Made by a program: the position numbers and the translations under genes
Shown: positions 12,852-25,762 of the stretch, in pieces
Layout of the letters: each line of letters begins with the position of its first letter
How positions within the stretch are numbered: the first letter of the stretch is position 1
Source: Lindgomyces ingoldianus
Lineage: Eukaryota; Ascomycota; Dothideomycetes; Pleosporales; Lindgomycetaceae
Assembly: GCF_010093535.1 (NCBI RefSeq)
Contig: NW_022985192.1
Coordinates: 833,241-897,240 of the forward strand
Length of the DNA stretch: 64,000 nucleotides
Direction: 5' to 3'
The notes under the pieces: model-generated
Told to the model about the DNA's origin: nothing
Database searches by the model: none
Seen by the model: only the letters and a program-made list of their open reading frames with translations

Positions 12852-13949
12852 TGTAACACGCTGCCCCTTCTCCTTAGCAGCGTCCTTGCTGCTCTGCTTA
12901 CACAACTGTGTTAGTAAGGGTTTATTTATAAAGTAAGCGCTTACTTACTAGAAGGCATTCTTAACATCTATTTTTTTAAGCTAAATAGCTTGTTAGTCTT
13001 ATTTATTCTACTGTCCTTATGTTGCCCTTTGTTTTAATCCTTTTTATTAAATAAAGATAAGGCCCTATAGCGCTTACTAATTCTTAGAGTTATTTTATGT
13101 GTTAACTTTATTTTTAGATAAATATGTTAAGTGTGTAAAAAAGCATAATAAATGTAACACTTTTATTTCTAACACTATGTAAAATTACTTAGAGAAAAAG
13201 AGGGAGACGCTTCTTTAGTCTGCTAAGGCTTTATAGGCATAGGACTATGTGTTGTTAGATAAACAGCTATCTTAAAACTAAAAGTAACTTTATTTATAGA
13301 AAAAGATGTTAGCAGTAAGGGATAGAGAGTGTTATAAGCAGGATTATATCTAAAAGTTACTAGATTTGCTAGAAGCTTAGCGCGTAAAGTATTTAAAGAG
13401 AGATCTCTCTTCCTTAGATAAGATAGAAGCTCTAAAGGCTAAAGTAGAGGGCTGTTCCCCTTTACAGCTTTTATTAGCTAGAATTTGTCTCTAAAGACTG
13501 CTACTATCTAGTAATAACATAGCTACTTTTTTTAATATAGGTGCCTTATTACCTAGCTAGTTTCTTTTAGATAAGCTTAAAAGTACTTCTATACTAATAG
13601 CTGCGCGTTCTGCAAATTCTTAGCTAGTTTTTATATATTTTTACTAGTAAGCTACTCTTTTTATTTTACTAGAAATTTTTTTTAGTTTTTTTAATTACTA
13701 ATAATGTGTTTAACTTTATATTCTGTTTCTTTATTTTCTTATTCTTATGTAGATAGAGGAATTTCTTTAAGTGCTTTTTCTAATCTAGAGACATAAAACT
13801 ATAGGTGTATCTTTATATGTAAGAGAAGCTTAAGTTTATAATTATCTTCTTAAGTCTATAAGACTTTATAGAGTCTTATTCTCTTTTCTGCTAGCTTTCT
13901 AGAAGGTCTTAGTATCTTAAGGTTCTTAGTGTTAAGATATACGTGGTCT

Positions 13950-14864
13950 TTTAGGTAGATCTTTAGTCCTAGTTGTTGTAATTTGTCTACATATTTTTCT
14001 ATTATCTTTTAACTAGCTTTAGCTTTAATTGCTAATTTTTTATATATGCTTTATAAATTAGATAACTAGTCTATTAACTTTTAAAAGTCTGTAAGTTAAT
14101 TTTTTTATAGTATAAAATACAAGTTGTAGCTAAAGTTAGCCTTATATAGTGTCTCTTTTATTGTAGCTAATTCTACTATGTTAATAGCTAGCTGTGCTAT
14201 TAGAAGCTATTCTGCCTAGTTGTTCTAAGTATAGAAAACATACTTTCTTAGGTATTTTTCTACTTTAGCGTTTACTCTCTTAGTCTAGCTGTCTATCTGC
14301 AGATAGTATGCTGTAGATAGTTTATAGGTTATGCTAAAGTGTTGCATAGCTGCTTTCTAAAATCTGCTAGTAAACAGTTTATTTTAGTTAAAGATAATAA
14401 TCTTAGGGCATCTATGTACTAATATAATGTTCTATTCTAATTTATAGATAAATTTTTTAGCTGTTATTATTTTTTTAAAAGGCTAAGTGTGTAGATATTT
14501 AGTAGTTTTATTAAAAGCTACTATAATTATATTACACATTCTTTCTGTTTCTAGTTCCCTAGACAGGAGTAGTCCTATAATAAAGTCTATTATAATTATT
14601 ATCTATAGTAGCTTTAGTGCTTTAATTAGGTAAAAGTATCTATAGGTCTTATGCCTTTGCAGGTTATTTTTATTACAGGTGTTATATTCTCTAAGTACCT
14701 TAGTGCATAGCTGCTTTATCTTTAGTATTTTTTATAGTATAGCAGCCTTTAGTTTTTTTTAAAGGGTGCCTATTCCTAGGTGCCTAAACATTAGGAATTT
14801 GTAGTATTCTTAGATTAGGTTTTTTTTATCCCTGCTTAACTGCTGTAAGCATGTAGAATTCTTC
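13950..14864 (-). pseudogene. C1 integrase remnant
   Basis: Minus-strand reading around 14320-14130 gives LSTAYYLQIDSQTKRVNAKV, then NNQAE, LLIAQLAINIVELATIKETL and YKANFSY, the end of a gypsy integrase core. The 5' part of the gene continues across the 8.2-kb insertion at 23079 and above. From about 12860 to 13950 the sequence is the C-terminal and 3' region, in which I recognise no further domain. Confidence 0.7.
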
Positions 14865-14879
14865 TATAGGTTAGGGTTG

Positions 14880-15010
14880 CTACTTTTTAGTAATAGTAAT
14901 TACTTAGTAATTACTAAGTGCTAGTAATTACTATTACTATAAGCACTTAGTAATAGTAATTACTATTACTAGAGGTACGTAGTAATTACTATTTCTATAA
15001 ATAGATATTT
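14880..15010. repeat. palindromic TAGTAATTACTA-type repeats in the hAT-like left end
   Basis: Runs of TAATAGTAATTACTA and TAGTAATTACTAAGTGC alternate in both orientations. The right end (23026-23070) has a shorter set. Subterminal repeats of this sort are common in hAT elements as transposase-binding sites; that function is inferred here. Confidence 0.6.
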
Positions 15011-15385
15011 TATAGAAAAAGATTTTAAGTAGTAAAAGTAATAATTATTATAATAGTATATAATAATTCTTATGTCTCTAGTAATATATAAAGCTTTTTT
15101 ATTAAAAAAAAACTATATAAGCTGAAAAAAAAAATTAACAAGTAATTACTATAATTTAAGCAACTATAATATATATAATAATAATATATAATAACGCTAT
15201 ATAATACTATTTAACATATATATTTACTTTACTAAAGTTATTCTACTTATTAATATTACTAACTTTATTTATATTATATTATAATTTTAGTTTTAGTAAA
15301 AAAATTAATGTTAAAAAGATATATATTTTATACTATATTTAGTAAGTAGATATTTTTATAATAGCTATTTCTATTCTTATAGTAA

Positions 15386-15410
15386 NNNNNNNNNNNNNNN
15401 NNNNNNNNNN
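15386..15410. other. assembly gap (25 N)
   Basis: Twenty-five N characters sit directly before a 9-bp tandem repeat. The gap probably marks a repeat array the assembler could not span, so the true array length is unknown. Confidence 0.99.
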
Positions 15411-15495
15411 TTTTATTTATTTTATTTATTTTATTTATTTTATTTATTTTATTTATTTTATTTATTTTATTTATTTTATTTATTTTATTTATTTT
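15411..15495. repeat. (TTTTATTTA)n tandem array
   Basis: About nine copies of a 9-bp unit, TTTTATTTA, adjoin the N gap. A related TTTAGTTTATTTAAG-like pattern lies on the other side of the copia element (22741-22920), so simple AT repeats fill most of the hAT-like element's interior. Confidence 0.9.
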
Positions 15496-15545
15496 AGTTA
15501 TATAATTTATTTAGTTATTTCCTTTATTTTAGTTATTTCTTTTAC

Positions 15546-15825
15546 TGTTGAATGGGCTCTGACAGCTAGCTGCTTATAGTATAAGCACTTAAGTAGCAAG
15601 AGTAAGAGTGGTGTACAGTGTGCACAGCGTACAAGGTAGGTAAGGTAAGGGCAACATGTTTCTAGTTCTATTACTCTTGTCTTTCCTTTATATAGAGGAA
15701 AAGGGGGATATCTAGATGTTCGCGCACAGAGGTTCACGCACAAGTATTATGTAACATAGGTACGTGATCCTGCTTGTGCGCAATTGCTTGTATCTAGGCT
15801 GCAACGCTGCTGCTGCGTACAGACA
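15546..15825 (-). repeat. copia left LTR
   Basis: It begins TGTTGAATGGGC and ends GCGTACAGACA. The outer left end keeps TGA and TGG, while the inner part shows TTG and CAA where the partner LTR has TCG and CGA. Confidence 0.93.
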
Positions 15826-16267
15826 CTAGCAACTTTTCTTTTTGTCTAAAGAGTTGCTTTCTGTACACATTACTTCCCTTTTATTTATGTAGGTCTATTT
15901 AATTATATTCTGCCTTTACTCTACTCTATTTGTTAAGACTTGCCTTAGTAATGCTGTACGTTAAGATAAGCTAGTTACACTATGTAAATAGCTCTATAAA
16001 TAGTGTAGAGTGTTTTAGGCTATTATTATCTAGCCTTTATGCACTTGCTTTATAAGTAATTTAGTAGTATATAAACTATTTTGTGTAGGGTTTTATGCTA
16101 GAATAGTGTAGGATCTTTGCGTAGGCAGGTGTGTAAAGAGGTGTATATAATAAGGTCTTCTTTTCTTCTTTACCTTCTTTTCTTTATTCTTTACTTTTTA
16201 AGCTCTACTGTATAATTCCCTAGCTCTTTTCTCTTTTTGTACAGTGCTAATAGTGACAGATACTCCC

Positions 16268-16269
16268 GC

Positions 16270-16312
<43 letters not shown>

Positions 16313-16320
16313 GAGAGAGA
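16268..16320. repeat. (CA)n / (GA)n microsatellite
   Basis: A run of about 20 CA repeats is followed by AGAGAGAGAGA. The second copia copy has a much shorter CACACACACACACA at the equivalent site (50953-50966), so the tract length varies between copies. Confidence 0.95.
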
Positions 16321-17299
16321 TGTCTCTCTAGCCTTCCTCCTCTACCTCTAGCGCTGTTAGTGCGGGCGTCTTTAACGTCCTTGTGCAGTCTAGCAGCCTA
16401 GGGCGCATCTGCGTTACCCTTCTAACTAGTTCTACTGCTAATTAGCAGTTTATTTAGTGTTTTAGTATAAATATATAAATTCTTTAGCTCTTTTGCTTTC
16501 TTCTTATACAAAATGCTAATTATAAATAGGCTAAGAAGTAGCATATAGTAGCTTTACTATTTTATAATATTAATATTATCTTGCCTACTAGCACTAATCT
16601 GCAGCTGTAGGCAGCAAAGGTTGTGTGTTGTAAAGAGTACTTCTATGCAGTTCTAGTCTAGAGTTGTAGTTAGGTCTTAGTAACTTTATATGCTTATTAT
16701 TATAGCAGCACTACTAGTGCCTTTTCTTTTATTAAGTGTTATGTGTTAGCTAACTTCTAGGCTAATGCCTGCGCCTTATGCGTATAGTAGAGCTGTGGTC
16801 TGCATTATAACTACTATATATAAGAAGTGGTGGCTTTTTCTTCTTCTATATACTAGATAAATAAACTATCTTTTTTACATATCCTTCTTTTCTAATCTTG
16901 TAATAAGAAAAATAAGTGCGTATAATAAAAAAAATAAAAAAGATAGGCTTTATATAAAGGCGTTATTAGTCTAGTTAGTTTAGGGCATCTTTGCGCACAG
17001 AATCTAGCTAGTCTATAGATGCTTCTATCTAGACAAAGAGGTAGTTAGTTAGAACTAATAATTAAAAAGCCTAGTTTAGTGTTTTCTTTATACATACATC
17101 TACTAAGTTATTTTTACTATTAATCTACTTTATCTTAGTAATTTCCCTTTTCTTGTATAATTTATAAAGTAACATAATGTTAATTATAAGTTACTTTTTA
17201 CTAGTAGTGCCTAGCTTAATAAGGTAATTATATAGAAACTTTAAATTTATACAGATTACTACTAGAATTAGTAGCAGTTTAAGTGTTTATATAATTTAC

Positions 17300-18900
17300 T
17301 ATAAAGTTGTACTAAGTATAATTATATTATTAAACTTTTTAACTATTTTGTATAGTTTACTAGTAAGAACACTCCTAGTTACTCTTTTACACTTAGTAGA
17401 ATTTTAGTGTATAATGTTGCCTAGTATTTTAAAGTAGTTACTTTACTTTGTACAGTTCTTATTACTTAATATAATTAAGAATTCTAGCTATAAGCTAAGG
17501 TTTTTATTATTAGTAAATAATCTATTTATAAAGATAAACAGCTTTATATAATTAAGCTATAATAGTAAAAAGGTAAGACTATGCTTACTATTATCTATCT
17601 ACTATTAAATTTATACATTAAGTGTGTTAATATTATTATGTAAAGAGTCTATAGTTTATGCAGTAATAAAAAGGTTAAATGCTGCCTTTAGTTAACATAT
17701 AAATGCAATGTATACCCCTCTTGCATATTACTTAATATATTATTATGCAGCATCTTTGTCTTCTAGGTTAATTATATAAAAGTAGCTTACTTATTTCTTT
17801 TAAGTAAGAACTACTATATTATGTGTAAGTTTAATCCTTTTACTATTAAACTTAATAGGCTGCTTTTTTACTAGAATAGTTTTACTCTTTATATAAAACT
17901 TTACTTTTTATAGTTTTTTCTTTTCTCTTTACACAAAATCTTTTGTTATAATGCTTAAAGTGTTGTCTATTTATAGGCTAGTAATACTAAAAGTGTGCTT
18001 TCCTTTATTAGTAATTAAAAAGTAAAAGTTATATAAAAAGATGTGCATGCGCAGCTTTTTTTTATAGTAGTTATAATATGTCTTAAACTAATACAGTCCT
18101 AATTTAGCAGCTCTATACAAGAGTTGTACAACCTAGAGTATTATATTTAGTAGAAAGCTCTAGTGCATCTCCTTTAGTAGCTTTGTGTACAGTGTGCGCA
18201 TAAGCTTATCTATTAATTAAATGTATACTTATGTAATATTACATAGTTTAAAATGCATTCTGTACATAGCTCTTAGGCTTACTTTTATAGCTAAAAGTAG
18301 TCTCTAGCTTATCCTCTAAATAGTTAGTAACTAGGTAAGAATTTCTCCCTTCTCTTTATCTAAGTAGCTAGTAAACACTAGGCAGGATTTTTTATATAGT
18401 TAGGTTATTTTACCTTTTACTTTTTATATAAGGCAGAGGTTAAAAATCTAACCTTTATGCTTTATTAAGTTATATGCTATAACCTTAAAAGTGCTATTAG
18501 TAATTAGGGTGTTTATCTCTATATAGTCTAATTCTTTAAATAGTTTTTTAAGTATAGTAATTACACTATTTATATAAAGCTTAATAAATAAGGCTTAATT
18601 ATTTTTCTTTTTCTAAGTTAGAAATACCTAGTCTAGACTTTATGCAGGTTTCCTTTACCTTTTACTTCTCTTAGTATCTATATCTTCCCTTTGCACTAGT
18701 GCAGCATTGCTATCTTAAGAGGCTTAGTTTATAGTAGGCTCTAGTTCTGCCTTTGTAACATTTTTATAAAGCTGTTTTTTTTTTCTTTTTTTTAAAAGAT
18801 CTTTTTATATAGAGATTAGTTTATCTAAGTTATTTATTATAAGTAAGTTATCTTTCTTCTTTTCTTTATAGTACAGTTTAACCTGCGTATATTAGAGCTT
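17300..18900 (-). pseudogene. copia reverse transcriptase / RNase H remnant
   Basis: Minus-strand reading through stops shows LRMHIFLYNFYFLITNKGK, KKQPIKFNSKRIKLTHN and, near 17700, ARGVYIAFI followed by LKAAFNLF and RQHF-type blocks. They resemble the C-terminal RT and RNase H region of fungal copia-like polyproteins in which an RGxYIAxx...AAFDLS-like stretch recurs. Identification rests on general similarity and on lying downstream of the integrase-like region. Confidence 0.55.
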
Positions 18901-18999
18901 TAGTAGGCTATTTTTTCTCTTAATAATAATGTCTCTCTCTTTAATGCTCTTAATTTTATATAGGCTAGTCTAGCCTTTCTTCTCTCTCTATGCTATAAT

Positions 19000-19700
19000 T
19001 TCTAAGCTAAGGGGGAGGTTAAGAACTTTATATATTATAAAGCTATTATAAGTGTTAATTACATAATTAATGTTTACTTTTATATAGTCCTTTTAAAGTA
19101 TTTTTATTACTTTTTATACAGCGCTTGCTTATGTAATAATGTTTAGTAATAGCAGAAAGTTTAAGTTAATTCTTAGGTATGCCCTAAAGACTAGCAGCGT
19201 AGGTACTAGACTGTGTAGGCTAGCTGTGTTGTTTAGAGCCTTAACTACTATCTGCAGAATAGCCTTATTATTTGTACAGTTACCTAGCTTAGTCTTTAGG
19301 ATGTTAAACACTTATTAAAGAGGTGTGTGTGCGCGCTTAACCTTTCTAACTGCCTAATATACTTCTATAAGCATCTACCTGCATAGAGCTTCTATAATCT
19401 TTGCATAAGCTTAAAAATTCTTTAAAGCAAAGTTTATACTAGAGTTATATATAATATAGTCTAGAGGTTCTTAATAAGTGTTAATCTAGCATTTGCATAG
19501 TGCATTCTAAGTATCTTGTGCAGACATAGATTTTAGGAATATAGTAGCCTAAAATAATGTGTCTATATTAATAACATATAAGACATCTTTATTATTAATT
19601 TATATAACATTAATAATAACTTTATAGTTAAAGTAGGTGTTATTTTTAATTATAAACTTAAATCTTTATAGAGCTTAGTTATATAATTAGTAGAGGTAGC
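19000..19700 (-). pseudogene. copia integrase remnant
   Basis: The longest open piece (19129-19311, 60 codons) reads LGNCTNNKAILQIVVKALNN and continues to LVPTLLVFRAYLR. Upstream in the same direction lies YAKIIEALCRQMLIEVY. This is the end of an integrase core and the start of the linker in copia-like fungal elements. The short open frame is a chance survivor, not a gene. Confidence 0.6.
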
Positions 19701-22069
19701 AGAACTTTTTAATCTCTTCTAGCACTGTAGCATTAATGTTGTAGCTAGCGCTAGTTAGCATCTTCTAGAGTCTCTTTATGCAGGGGTGTCTAAATTAGCA
19801 GTAGAGGCAGTAGAGTTCTAATTTAGTAAAAAAAAACATAGATTCTTTTTTACTAATATTAAAAAAAAAGTGTCTTTATTTTTATATAATAAGTATAGTA
19901 GTTTTATCTTTATGTACAATAACATTTAAAATGTTGTTAAAGTATACTCTAAGTTAGTTAGCATTTGCTAGTAATAGCAGAAATAGTGTTAAAGTCTCTA
20001 AAATATAGTATATAACTAGACTAATTAGGTTCTAGATTTATATAGTACTAATTAATCTCTTTAGTGTCTAGCTTTTAAAGCTAATATCTATTTAGCTAAG
20101 TGTTTAATTAATTTCTATACATAGGTTTTCTTATATGTACACCTTAAGTTAAGACTTACTAATAGTAAAGATTTTTACTGCGCCTATGTTCTATAGTTTG
20201 CCTTAGTATACTATATAGTATTAGTTGTTAAGAATAAACTGCTTAGCATATTTCTTAGGTTTAATGCTATAGATGTCCTCTCCTGTTACATAGTATAGAT
20301 AAGTAGTAAAAGTAAAGTAGTTAACAGCTTTCTTAGCATTTTTACTCTTTTATTTTATTTTTTTTATATTATATAAATTATTTTTTTCTTTAAAGTAACC
20401 TTTAAAGTCTTAGATGTATAAGGTAATAGCTTTATATAATAAAGTTTTATTATAGAAATTTTTATATAAGGCAACATACTAGTTCTTTGCTTATGTATAG
20501 TTATTATAAAAGTAGTTTAATAACTAACATTCTTTCTTATAGCAGATAAAGCACTTCTTTATCTGTGTATAGTTATCTTTAGATTATAGCCTAAACTTAA
20601 ATAAAAATCTTCTATGTTGTTTTTTTCTATATAAAAGAAAGCTTTTTTCTTATTATGCAGACTTTTATTATGCAGAGTTATATTAGTAGTTTATGTAGTA
20701 TACATTAAGTAGTTTCTAAAGGTATTAGTTTACTTTTTAGTCTATAGTAACTTAAAGTAATGCCTATAAGTTGCTAAATAAAGCTTTGCATAAGAGCTTA
20801 ATAGTAAATATAGTATATTCTAGTTCTAGTTATCCTTAACAGGCTTGTATAATAGTAGTGTGTAGTAGAACATCTTTTTAGAATTTTATTTTTAGTGCTT
20901 TTTATATAAGTATAAGCTTGTTAATTATTATTTTAAAAACTTTATGTAAACTTTTATTAAAGTTTTTTTATTAGTATTATATAAAAGTTATTATTATCTA
21001 GTCTGTCTAGTACTAGCTATAGTTTACATTAGTGTTAAAGTAAGTACTTAAGGTGTTGTACAAATGCTTCTAGTTATGTCTAAGGCCTATATTATGCATA
21101 TAGTACATATTTACCTAACTTTCTAGAATATCTAGAAAGATGTCTATGTACTAAGTTTCTTAAATATTTAGCTATTAACATAAATTAATAAAAATTCTTA
21201 TTTTATTTATAAAAATGTTATATAGTTAACTTATGTAGTTATTATTTTTTTTTATACTTTTTAGAATTATATAATTTTATTTGCTAGAAGTTTTTCTTTA
21301 GTAGTTTCTCTTTAGGGTAGAAGTTTATACAGGTTGTAATGTAGTATAGATTGTGCAGGTGGTATTAGTAGTGCATACACTACTGCAGGCGGTGGTGTGT
21401 ACAATTAAGGGTGTGGAGCAGGCGTTAGGTAGGGTGGCATGTATTGTTTGTACAGTAATTAGTGTAGTGCTAGCTAAGGTGTAGGAGCAGGTAATGCTAG
21501 TATGTTTAGTGTTAATAGCAGCATTGTGTTTAGTCTGCTTCTATGCAGAGCTTTATATAGTAATAAAAGTTGCGTACAAAGCTTTTTTAGTGCAATTGCC
21601 TTCTCTTATGCTATATTATACAGCTTCTAAGCTTAGGTACCTTTAGTGCCTAGCTGTAGTGTAATTCTCTTGTTCTTTAGCACTTATATAAGCTCTCTTT
21701 TAAACACGCAGCTAAGTGCTAAAAAGTCTTATAGTGTCTATTCTTTAAAATCCTTTATATATGTACTTAGAAAAGTAGCGCTTTTCTAAGTTATTATGTG
21801 TAAATTAGTAATTATATAACTTATATATAATTAAGTTTATAAGCTTATTAAAGCCTTTAACATATTAATCTTGTTATTCTAGTACTCTAGGCTAGTCTTG
21901 TTTTATAGTGTTGCCTCTAATATCTCTATATTCTTTATAAGTTATTTATATAATAAGAATTATTTCTTATTCTTTTTATTATTACATAGAGTTGTTAGTT
22001 GCTAATAGGATTTTATTATAATAGTATAGTTAATTACTTTTCTAGTAAATTACACAGGTACTGCTGTTG

Positions 22070-22292
22070 TCTAGCTGCTAGGTTATGCAGCTTTAATAGC
22101 TTTAGTGTGCGCCTTACACTATCTCCTTCTTACTTTGTACAGTAGCAGAGCTTGCTGTACAATGTAAAGGATTAATGTGCTATTGTCTAGCTACTAAGTT
22201 ATGCAGCTTTAGTAGCTTTAGTGTATGTCTTACACTATCTCCTTTTTACTTTATACAGTAGCAGAGCTTGCTGTATAATGCAAAGGATTAAT
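22070..22292. repeat. tandem duplication (about 110 bp x 2) in the copia leader
   Basis: Two successive copies start TTGTCTAGCTRCTARGTTATG and end AAGGATTAAT; they differ only by transitions. The pair lies in the untranslated leader next to the element's 5' (right) LTR. A shorter tandem pair (AAATAAAGTACCTTATAAAG) follows at about 22296-22425. Confidence 0.85.
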
Positions 22293-22459
22293 CTACTATT
22301 TTAAAAAATAAGTAACTAAATAAAGTACCTTATAAAGTGTAGGTACTCTACTGTTACTTTTTTTAAAAGATAAGTAATAAAATAAAGTACCTTATAAAGT
22401 GTAAGTACTTTATTATTACTTTTACTAATTTATAGTTAATTAAATTAACTACTAATTAG

Positions 22460-22739
22460 TGTTAAATAGGCTCTAACAGCTAGCTACTTATAGTATAAGC
22501 ACTTAAGTAGTAAGAGTAAGAGTAGTGTACAGTGTGCATAGCGTACAAGGTAGGTAAGGTAAGGGCAACATGTTTCTAGTTCTATTGCTCTTGTCTTTCC
22601 TCTGTACAGAGGAAAAGGGGGATATCTAGATGTTCGCGCACAGAGGTTCGCGCACGAGCATCATGTGACATAGGTACGTGATCCTGCTCGTGCGCGATCG
22701 CTCGTATCCAGGCCGCGACGCTGCTGCTGCGTACAGACA
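22460..22739 (-). repeat. copia right (5') LTR
   Basis: It begins TGTTAAATAGGC and ends GCGTACAGACA, 280 bp like the left LTR. Here the outer (right) end keeps TCG, CGA and TCA while the inner end is mutated, the mirror image of the left LTR. Confidence 0.93.
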
Positions 22740-23169
22740 TTTACTTTAGTTATTTTTTATATTTAAGTTATTTAGTTTATTTAAATTATTTAGTTTATTT
22801 AAGTTATTTAAGTTACTTAGTTTACTTAAGTTATTTACTTTATTTAGATTATTTAAATTATTTAGTTAGATTAGTTTATTTAGTTAAATTATTTTACTTA
22901 GTTTACTTAGTTTATCTAAATATAGTAGTCTAAGTAAAATAAGAAAAATAAAGTTAAAAGTGCTATAAATTTTAAATAGCTAATTAAGACTTATGTTATA
23001 CTTTTATACTATTTTTAGTAAATAGTAATTACTAGATTACTATAGTAATTACTATTACTATAGTAAACAGCAACCCTGCTATAGGTTAAGGTCTATTATA
23101 TATCTATCCTTTGTTAGTTTCTTTAAAAAAAAAAAGCAAACTTCTTAGTTCTCTTCTCTTCTTTATTAA

Positions 23170-24620
23170 AGTAATCTAGTCTTTAGCTAAGGGCGTTAGC
23201 CTGTTAATTTTATGCTTTTAGAATGTGCTTAATAATGCAGTTAAATTGCGCAAGCTCTATTACCTATCTTATGTGCATTAGTAAGAGTTTCTTTACTGTT
23301 AAGAATGCAACTAAATTTACATAGTTAGTTATAATGTAAAAGGGTTTTGCTATTCTATGCAGTTCTATAGCCTATACTCTTACAGCGTTTAGTATTGCTT
23401 TTAATTCTTTATTAGGTATGCTGTAGCCTGCTTTAGGTCCTAAAAACTTAGCAGAGTAGTACGCTACTAGGTGCCACCTTCTGTCTTCCTGTTTCTAGTA
23501 GAGCGCGGCTCTACTAGCTTCTAAGGACGCATCTGTGTGGATCTTAGTATCTAATTATAAGTTATACATCCTTAGCACTAGTTTAGCTATTATAGCCTGC
23601 TTTAGTGCTATAAATGCTTTATTTATTTATAAGGTCTAAATAAACTTTGCTATTACCTATTTCTTTATAGTAGCATTTATTAATAGTATAGCAATTTTTA
23701 AGTAGTTCTTAATTATTTGCCTAACATATTCTAATAGTCTAAGAAATCCTTTAACTTTTTTAACTATTATAGGTTCTAGCTACTTAAGTACCTTTTATAC
23801 CTTAGCTAGGTTAATTTTTATTTCTTTACTATTAATTATAAATCCTAAGTATTTTGTCTTAGCAATATAAAATTTACATTTAGAAAGCTGCAGGTAGAGT
23901 CTATACTTCTTTAGCTTTTCTAAAACTTTTTGTACTTTTTATACATAGTCTTCTAGGCTTTCTTTTAAATAGATAAGGACATTATCTAGGTATACTAGGG
24001 TAAAGACATTAAAATACAGGTTAAGAGCTGCGTTAATAATTTGCTAAAATATTACTAAGGTATTTATTAGGCTACACAGCATTACTAATAGTTTGTAAAG
24101 TCTTTACAAAGTTCTAAATGCTGTAAGCTACTTATTTTTCTTTTTTATCTTTATTTTATTAAATCTGTCTTATACATTAAACTTAGTAAAGTACTAGGTT
24201 CCTTTTAACTAGTTTATAATATCTTATATAATTAGTAAAGGGAACTAGTTTTAGATTATGTTGTTATTTAAGGTCTTATAATCCTAACAGACATAAATCT
24301 TTCTTTTTTTTTTTTTTGCAAAAACTACTGCTAAAGCAACTAGGCTGTGGCTTTCTTAAATATAGCCTTAGGCTAGCATCTAATTAATGTACTCTTATAA
24401 GGCCTCCTTCTGTGCCCTTATTAGGGGGCAGAGCTTATAGGTTTTTAGGTTATAGTTTTCTACTAGGTTAATTACATAATCTTAGAGCTAGTGTGGTAGT
24501 AGTTCTTCTAGGTCTTCTAGTGTCTTAAACATATCCCTATAATCTTTGTATTTAATAGAGATGCTACTTTTTTTCTAGATTCTAAAAATCTTAATCTAAT
24601 CTACATTTTTATTAGCTTTA
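23170..24620 (-). pseudogene. C1 reverse transcriptase and RNase H remnant
   Basis: Minus-strand reading from about 24080 gives INAALNLYFNVFTLVYLDNV then LIYLKESLEDYV and YRLYLQLSKCKFYI, followed at lower coordinates by KIHTDASLEASRAAL and IPNKELKAIL. These are gypsy RT and RNase H landmarks in correct order. About 24740-24960 carries a GYNWLKTHNFVINW protease-region motif. The frame is interrupted throughout. Confidence 0.78.
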
Positions 24621-25762
24621 ATTTTTTTATAAAAGACTTTCTTAAGTTTTTCTTTTATTATTCTTACTGCCTAAGCTTTTAGCTCTTAATAAGGGAATTT
24701 TTAGAGTTTTCTTTTTTTAGGGTAGTAACTGCTACCTTGCTTTACTTGTTTATAAACTAGGCATTAGTCTTTATAGCATGCTAACTAGGTTATACATGTG
24801 TAGTTGTTAGGATTTTTTATAGTTATTATTCTCTAGTTAATTACAAAGTTATGTGTTTTAAGCTAGTTATAGCCTAAAATTATATTATACTTGCCTTTTA
24901 ATAAGAGTATGTTTATAGACCTTTAATTGCTTATGTTTAGAGTTTTAAAGTTTTTTTTATATATTTCTAGGTTAATCTATTCTTTACTGTATTCTATAGA
25001 GGATGTGTTAGCTAAGGTTACTTTAAATAGGTCTGCCTTAATTTAAAACAGAATGCTTTAATGTTCTACCTAGTTTTTATTTATTACAGTAAAGGTGCAT
25101 TTACTGTTTATAAAGGCTAGTCCTAACTGTTCTTTATACGTAAAGGTAGTAGTTAGGCTGTGTCCTGCCCCTTATCCTACTGCAACTAGGGCTAATATGT
25201 TATAAAGAGCTTCTTTGTTTAAAAAAAAATAAAGATTAATGTTCTATAAGTTATTATTAAATTTATTTTTTTTCTTTATAAATTTAGTGTTTTTAGTTAT
25301 AGTAGTTAGCTACTTTACACTTATAATCTTTAACTAGGTAATGTAATGTTAAATAGTGTTTCTTTCTTACTACCTTTTACTAAAAGTAGTAAAACTTATA
25401 GTTGTCTTATTCTTTGCATTTTGCCTACCTTTCTTGTTTATAGAGAGGGGCAGTTTAGCAGGTATAGCAATTTGTAGTTTTGTAGGCTAAGGCTGTCCCT
25501 TACTATAGGCATCTGTTATAGTTCTTTTCTTATATAGGCTACTAGCCTGCTTAGTGCTTTTTATCTTAGTGCTTAACACAGTAACACTGTGTGCACTAGT
25601 ACTAGAGGTATAGATAGTTATTAGGTCTATGTAAGGTATTAAGGGGGCTTTTCTAAGTTTACTAGGGGTATTCTTGCGTTTGTACTATCTGTATAGGGTG
25701 TTTTTTCTATTAGCAGTTGTTAGTGCTATAGGCGCTGTTTTTATAGAGTGTACACTAGCTAT

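Larger units (their letters stand above)
15546..22739 (-). mobile_element. complete copia-type LTR retrotransposon (RIP-mutated)
   Basis: Two LTRs of exactly 280 bp (15546-15825 and 22460-22739) and a perfect 5-bp TSD, TTTAC (15541-15545 and 22740-22744), define a 7194-bp element. On the minus strand integrase-type sequence (about 19700-19000) precedes RT and RNase H-type sequence (about 18900-17300), the order of Ty1/copia rather than gypsy. All frames are closed by stops. The outer ends of both LTRs are almost unmutated. Confidence 0.9.
14872..23078. mobile_element. hAT-like non-autonomous transposon carrying a copia element
   Basis: Terminal inverted repeats of about 33 bp: the left end reads TAGGGTTGCT and the right end, inverted, reads CAGGGTTGCT. 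Both continue into TAGTAATAGTAATTACT-type sequence. The T at 14872 is explained by TCA to TTA mutation. A perfect 8-bp TSD, CTATAGGT, lies at 14864-14871 and 23079-23086. TIRs beginning CAGGG with 8-bp duplications of the nnnTAnnn type are characteristic of hAT elements. Without the copia insertion only about 1 kb remains, AT-rich and with no transposase, so this is a MITE-like derivative. Confidence 0.8.

Noticed and set aside
16268..16320. possible regulatory purine/pyrimidine alternation in the (CA)n tract
   Set aside because: A simple microsatellite whose length differs between the two copia copies; nothing ties it to function.
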